Assembly: GCA_903907885.1 (NCBI GenBank)
Contig: CAIVPY010000522.1
Coordinates: forward strand, 1 to 6,082
Source of the DNA: an uncultured Bacteroidota bacterium
GTDB lineage: Bacteria > Bacteroidota > Bacteroidia > UKL13-3
Length of the DNA stretch: 6,082 nt
Direction: 5' to 3'
In this document: positions 5,881-6,082 of the stretch, in pieces
Layout of the letters: each line of letters opens with the position of its first letter
Numbering within the stretch: position 1 is the stretch's first letter
Position numbers and translations under genes: made by a program
The notes under the pieces: model-generated
The model's database searches: none
What the model saw: the letters and a program-made list of their open reading frames with translations, nothing else
Told to the model about the DNA's origin: nothing

Positions 5881-5912
5881 AAAAGCCAATTGAGAAATCA
5901 CTTGGCTTTTTT
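5881..5912 (+). terminator. Rho-independent terminator after atpG
   Basis: AAAAGCCAA (5881-5889) pairs perfectly with TTGGCTTTT (5902-5910) around a 12-base loop. The right arm continues into an unbroken T-tract (5907-5912) and then GTTTT. It lies 44 bases after the atpG stop, and no atp gene follows, so it likely ends the operon transcript. The left arm also begins with an A run, so weak termination in the opposite direction is possible. Confidence 0.85.
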
Positions 5913-6019
5913 GTTTTACACAAGTTTATTTAAATACTAAATATCAAATTTTAACAAGAGTTGTTGAACCCAAATTATTCATTAGCACTTAATAATTTTT
6001 ATATTTATTAATAAATACA

Positions 6020-6027
6020 GAACTTTG
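6020..6027 (+). promoter_or_regulatory. Possible Bacteroidota -7 element
   Basis: GAACTTTG matches seven of eight positions of the phylum's TAnnTTTG -7 consensus and lies 22 bases before an ATG at 6050. Upstream at the expected -33 distance (around 5995-6000) there is only a T-rich run without a clear TTG. It lies after the operon terminator, where a new promoter would be needed if 6050 starts a gene. The upstream DNA from 5913 is very AT-rich and shows nothing else. Confidence 0.3.
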
Positions 6028-6049
6028 AGGGAAAAAAACTTTTCACCAC

Positions 6050-6082
6050 ATGGGTGCAATTGATAACATTGAATTTAGCGAC
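6050..6082 (+). CDS. Possible start of a downstream gene (partial)
   Basis: From ATG at 6050 the frame reads M-G-A-I-D-N-I-E-F-S-D to the window edge without a stop. An in-frame TGA at 6026-6028 rules out an upstream start. The mixed composition and rising GC content look more coding than the preceding AT-rich DNA, and a possible promoter lies just upstream. Eleven residues give no family. It could equally be a chance opening. Confidence 0.35.
   Translation, partial: MGAIDNIEFSD

Overview
The window holds the F0 part and most of the F1 part of an F-type ATP synthase operon, all on the + strand, from an AT-rich member of the Bacteroidota. That assignment rests on four things seen here. AtpB is long, with a signal peptide, a histidine-rich N-terminal domain and a histidine-rich C-terminal tail. 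The gene order is B-E-F-H-A-G with no beta or epsilon gene following. Ribosome-binding sites are weak or absent and leaders are A-rich. The alpha and c subunits are of the Bacteroidota type (from memory, not from a search). I cannot name a genus; an environmental Chitinophagia/Sphingobacteriia-like lineage is only a guess.

Layout. Positions 1-28 are probably the last codons of an upstream gene, possibly AtpZ-like. Two small membrane-protein genes follow (25-276, unrecognised; 279-665, four membrane spans, AtpI-like by position and shape). Then come atpB (a), atpE (c), atpF (b), atpH (delta), atpA (alpha) and atpG (gamma). A stem-loop with a T-tract at 5881-5912 looks like the end of the operon. 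The final 170 bases are mostly non-coding, with the possible first 11 codons of another gene at 6050. No atpD (beta) or atpC (epsilon) is present, so these must be encoded elsewhere, as is usual in this phylum.

How the genes work together. AtpB and the AtpE ring form the proton channel and rotor. AtpF and AtpH form the peripheral stalk. AtpA with the missing AtpD makes the catalytic head, and AtpG with the missing AtpC makes the central shaft. The ion-site residues of AtpE point to protons rather than sodium.

The coding content is orthodox. The less ordinary material lies in the spacers: G-free leaders before atpE and atpF, a long hairpin between atpE and atpF, a tandem and inverted repeat between atpA and atpG, and a fragment resembling a dispersed palindromic repeat just after atpG. 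The small protein at 25-276 is the least explained gene. I saw no evidence for an undescribed system such as a defence, mobile or RNA-guided module.
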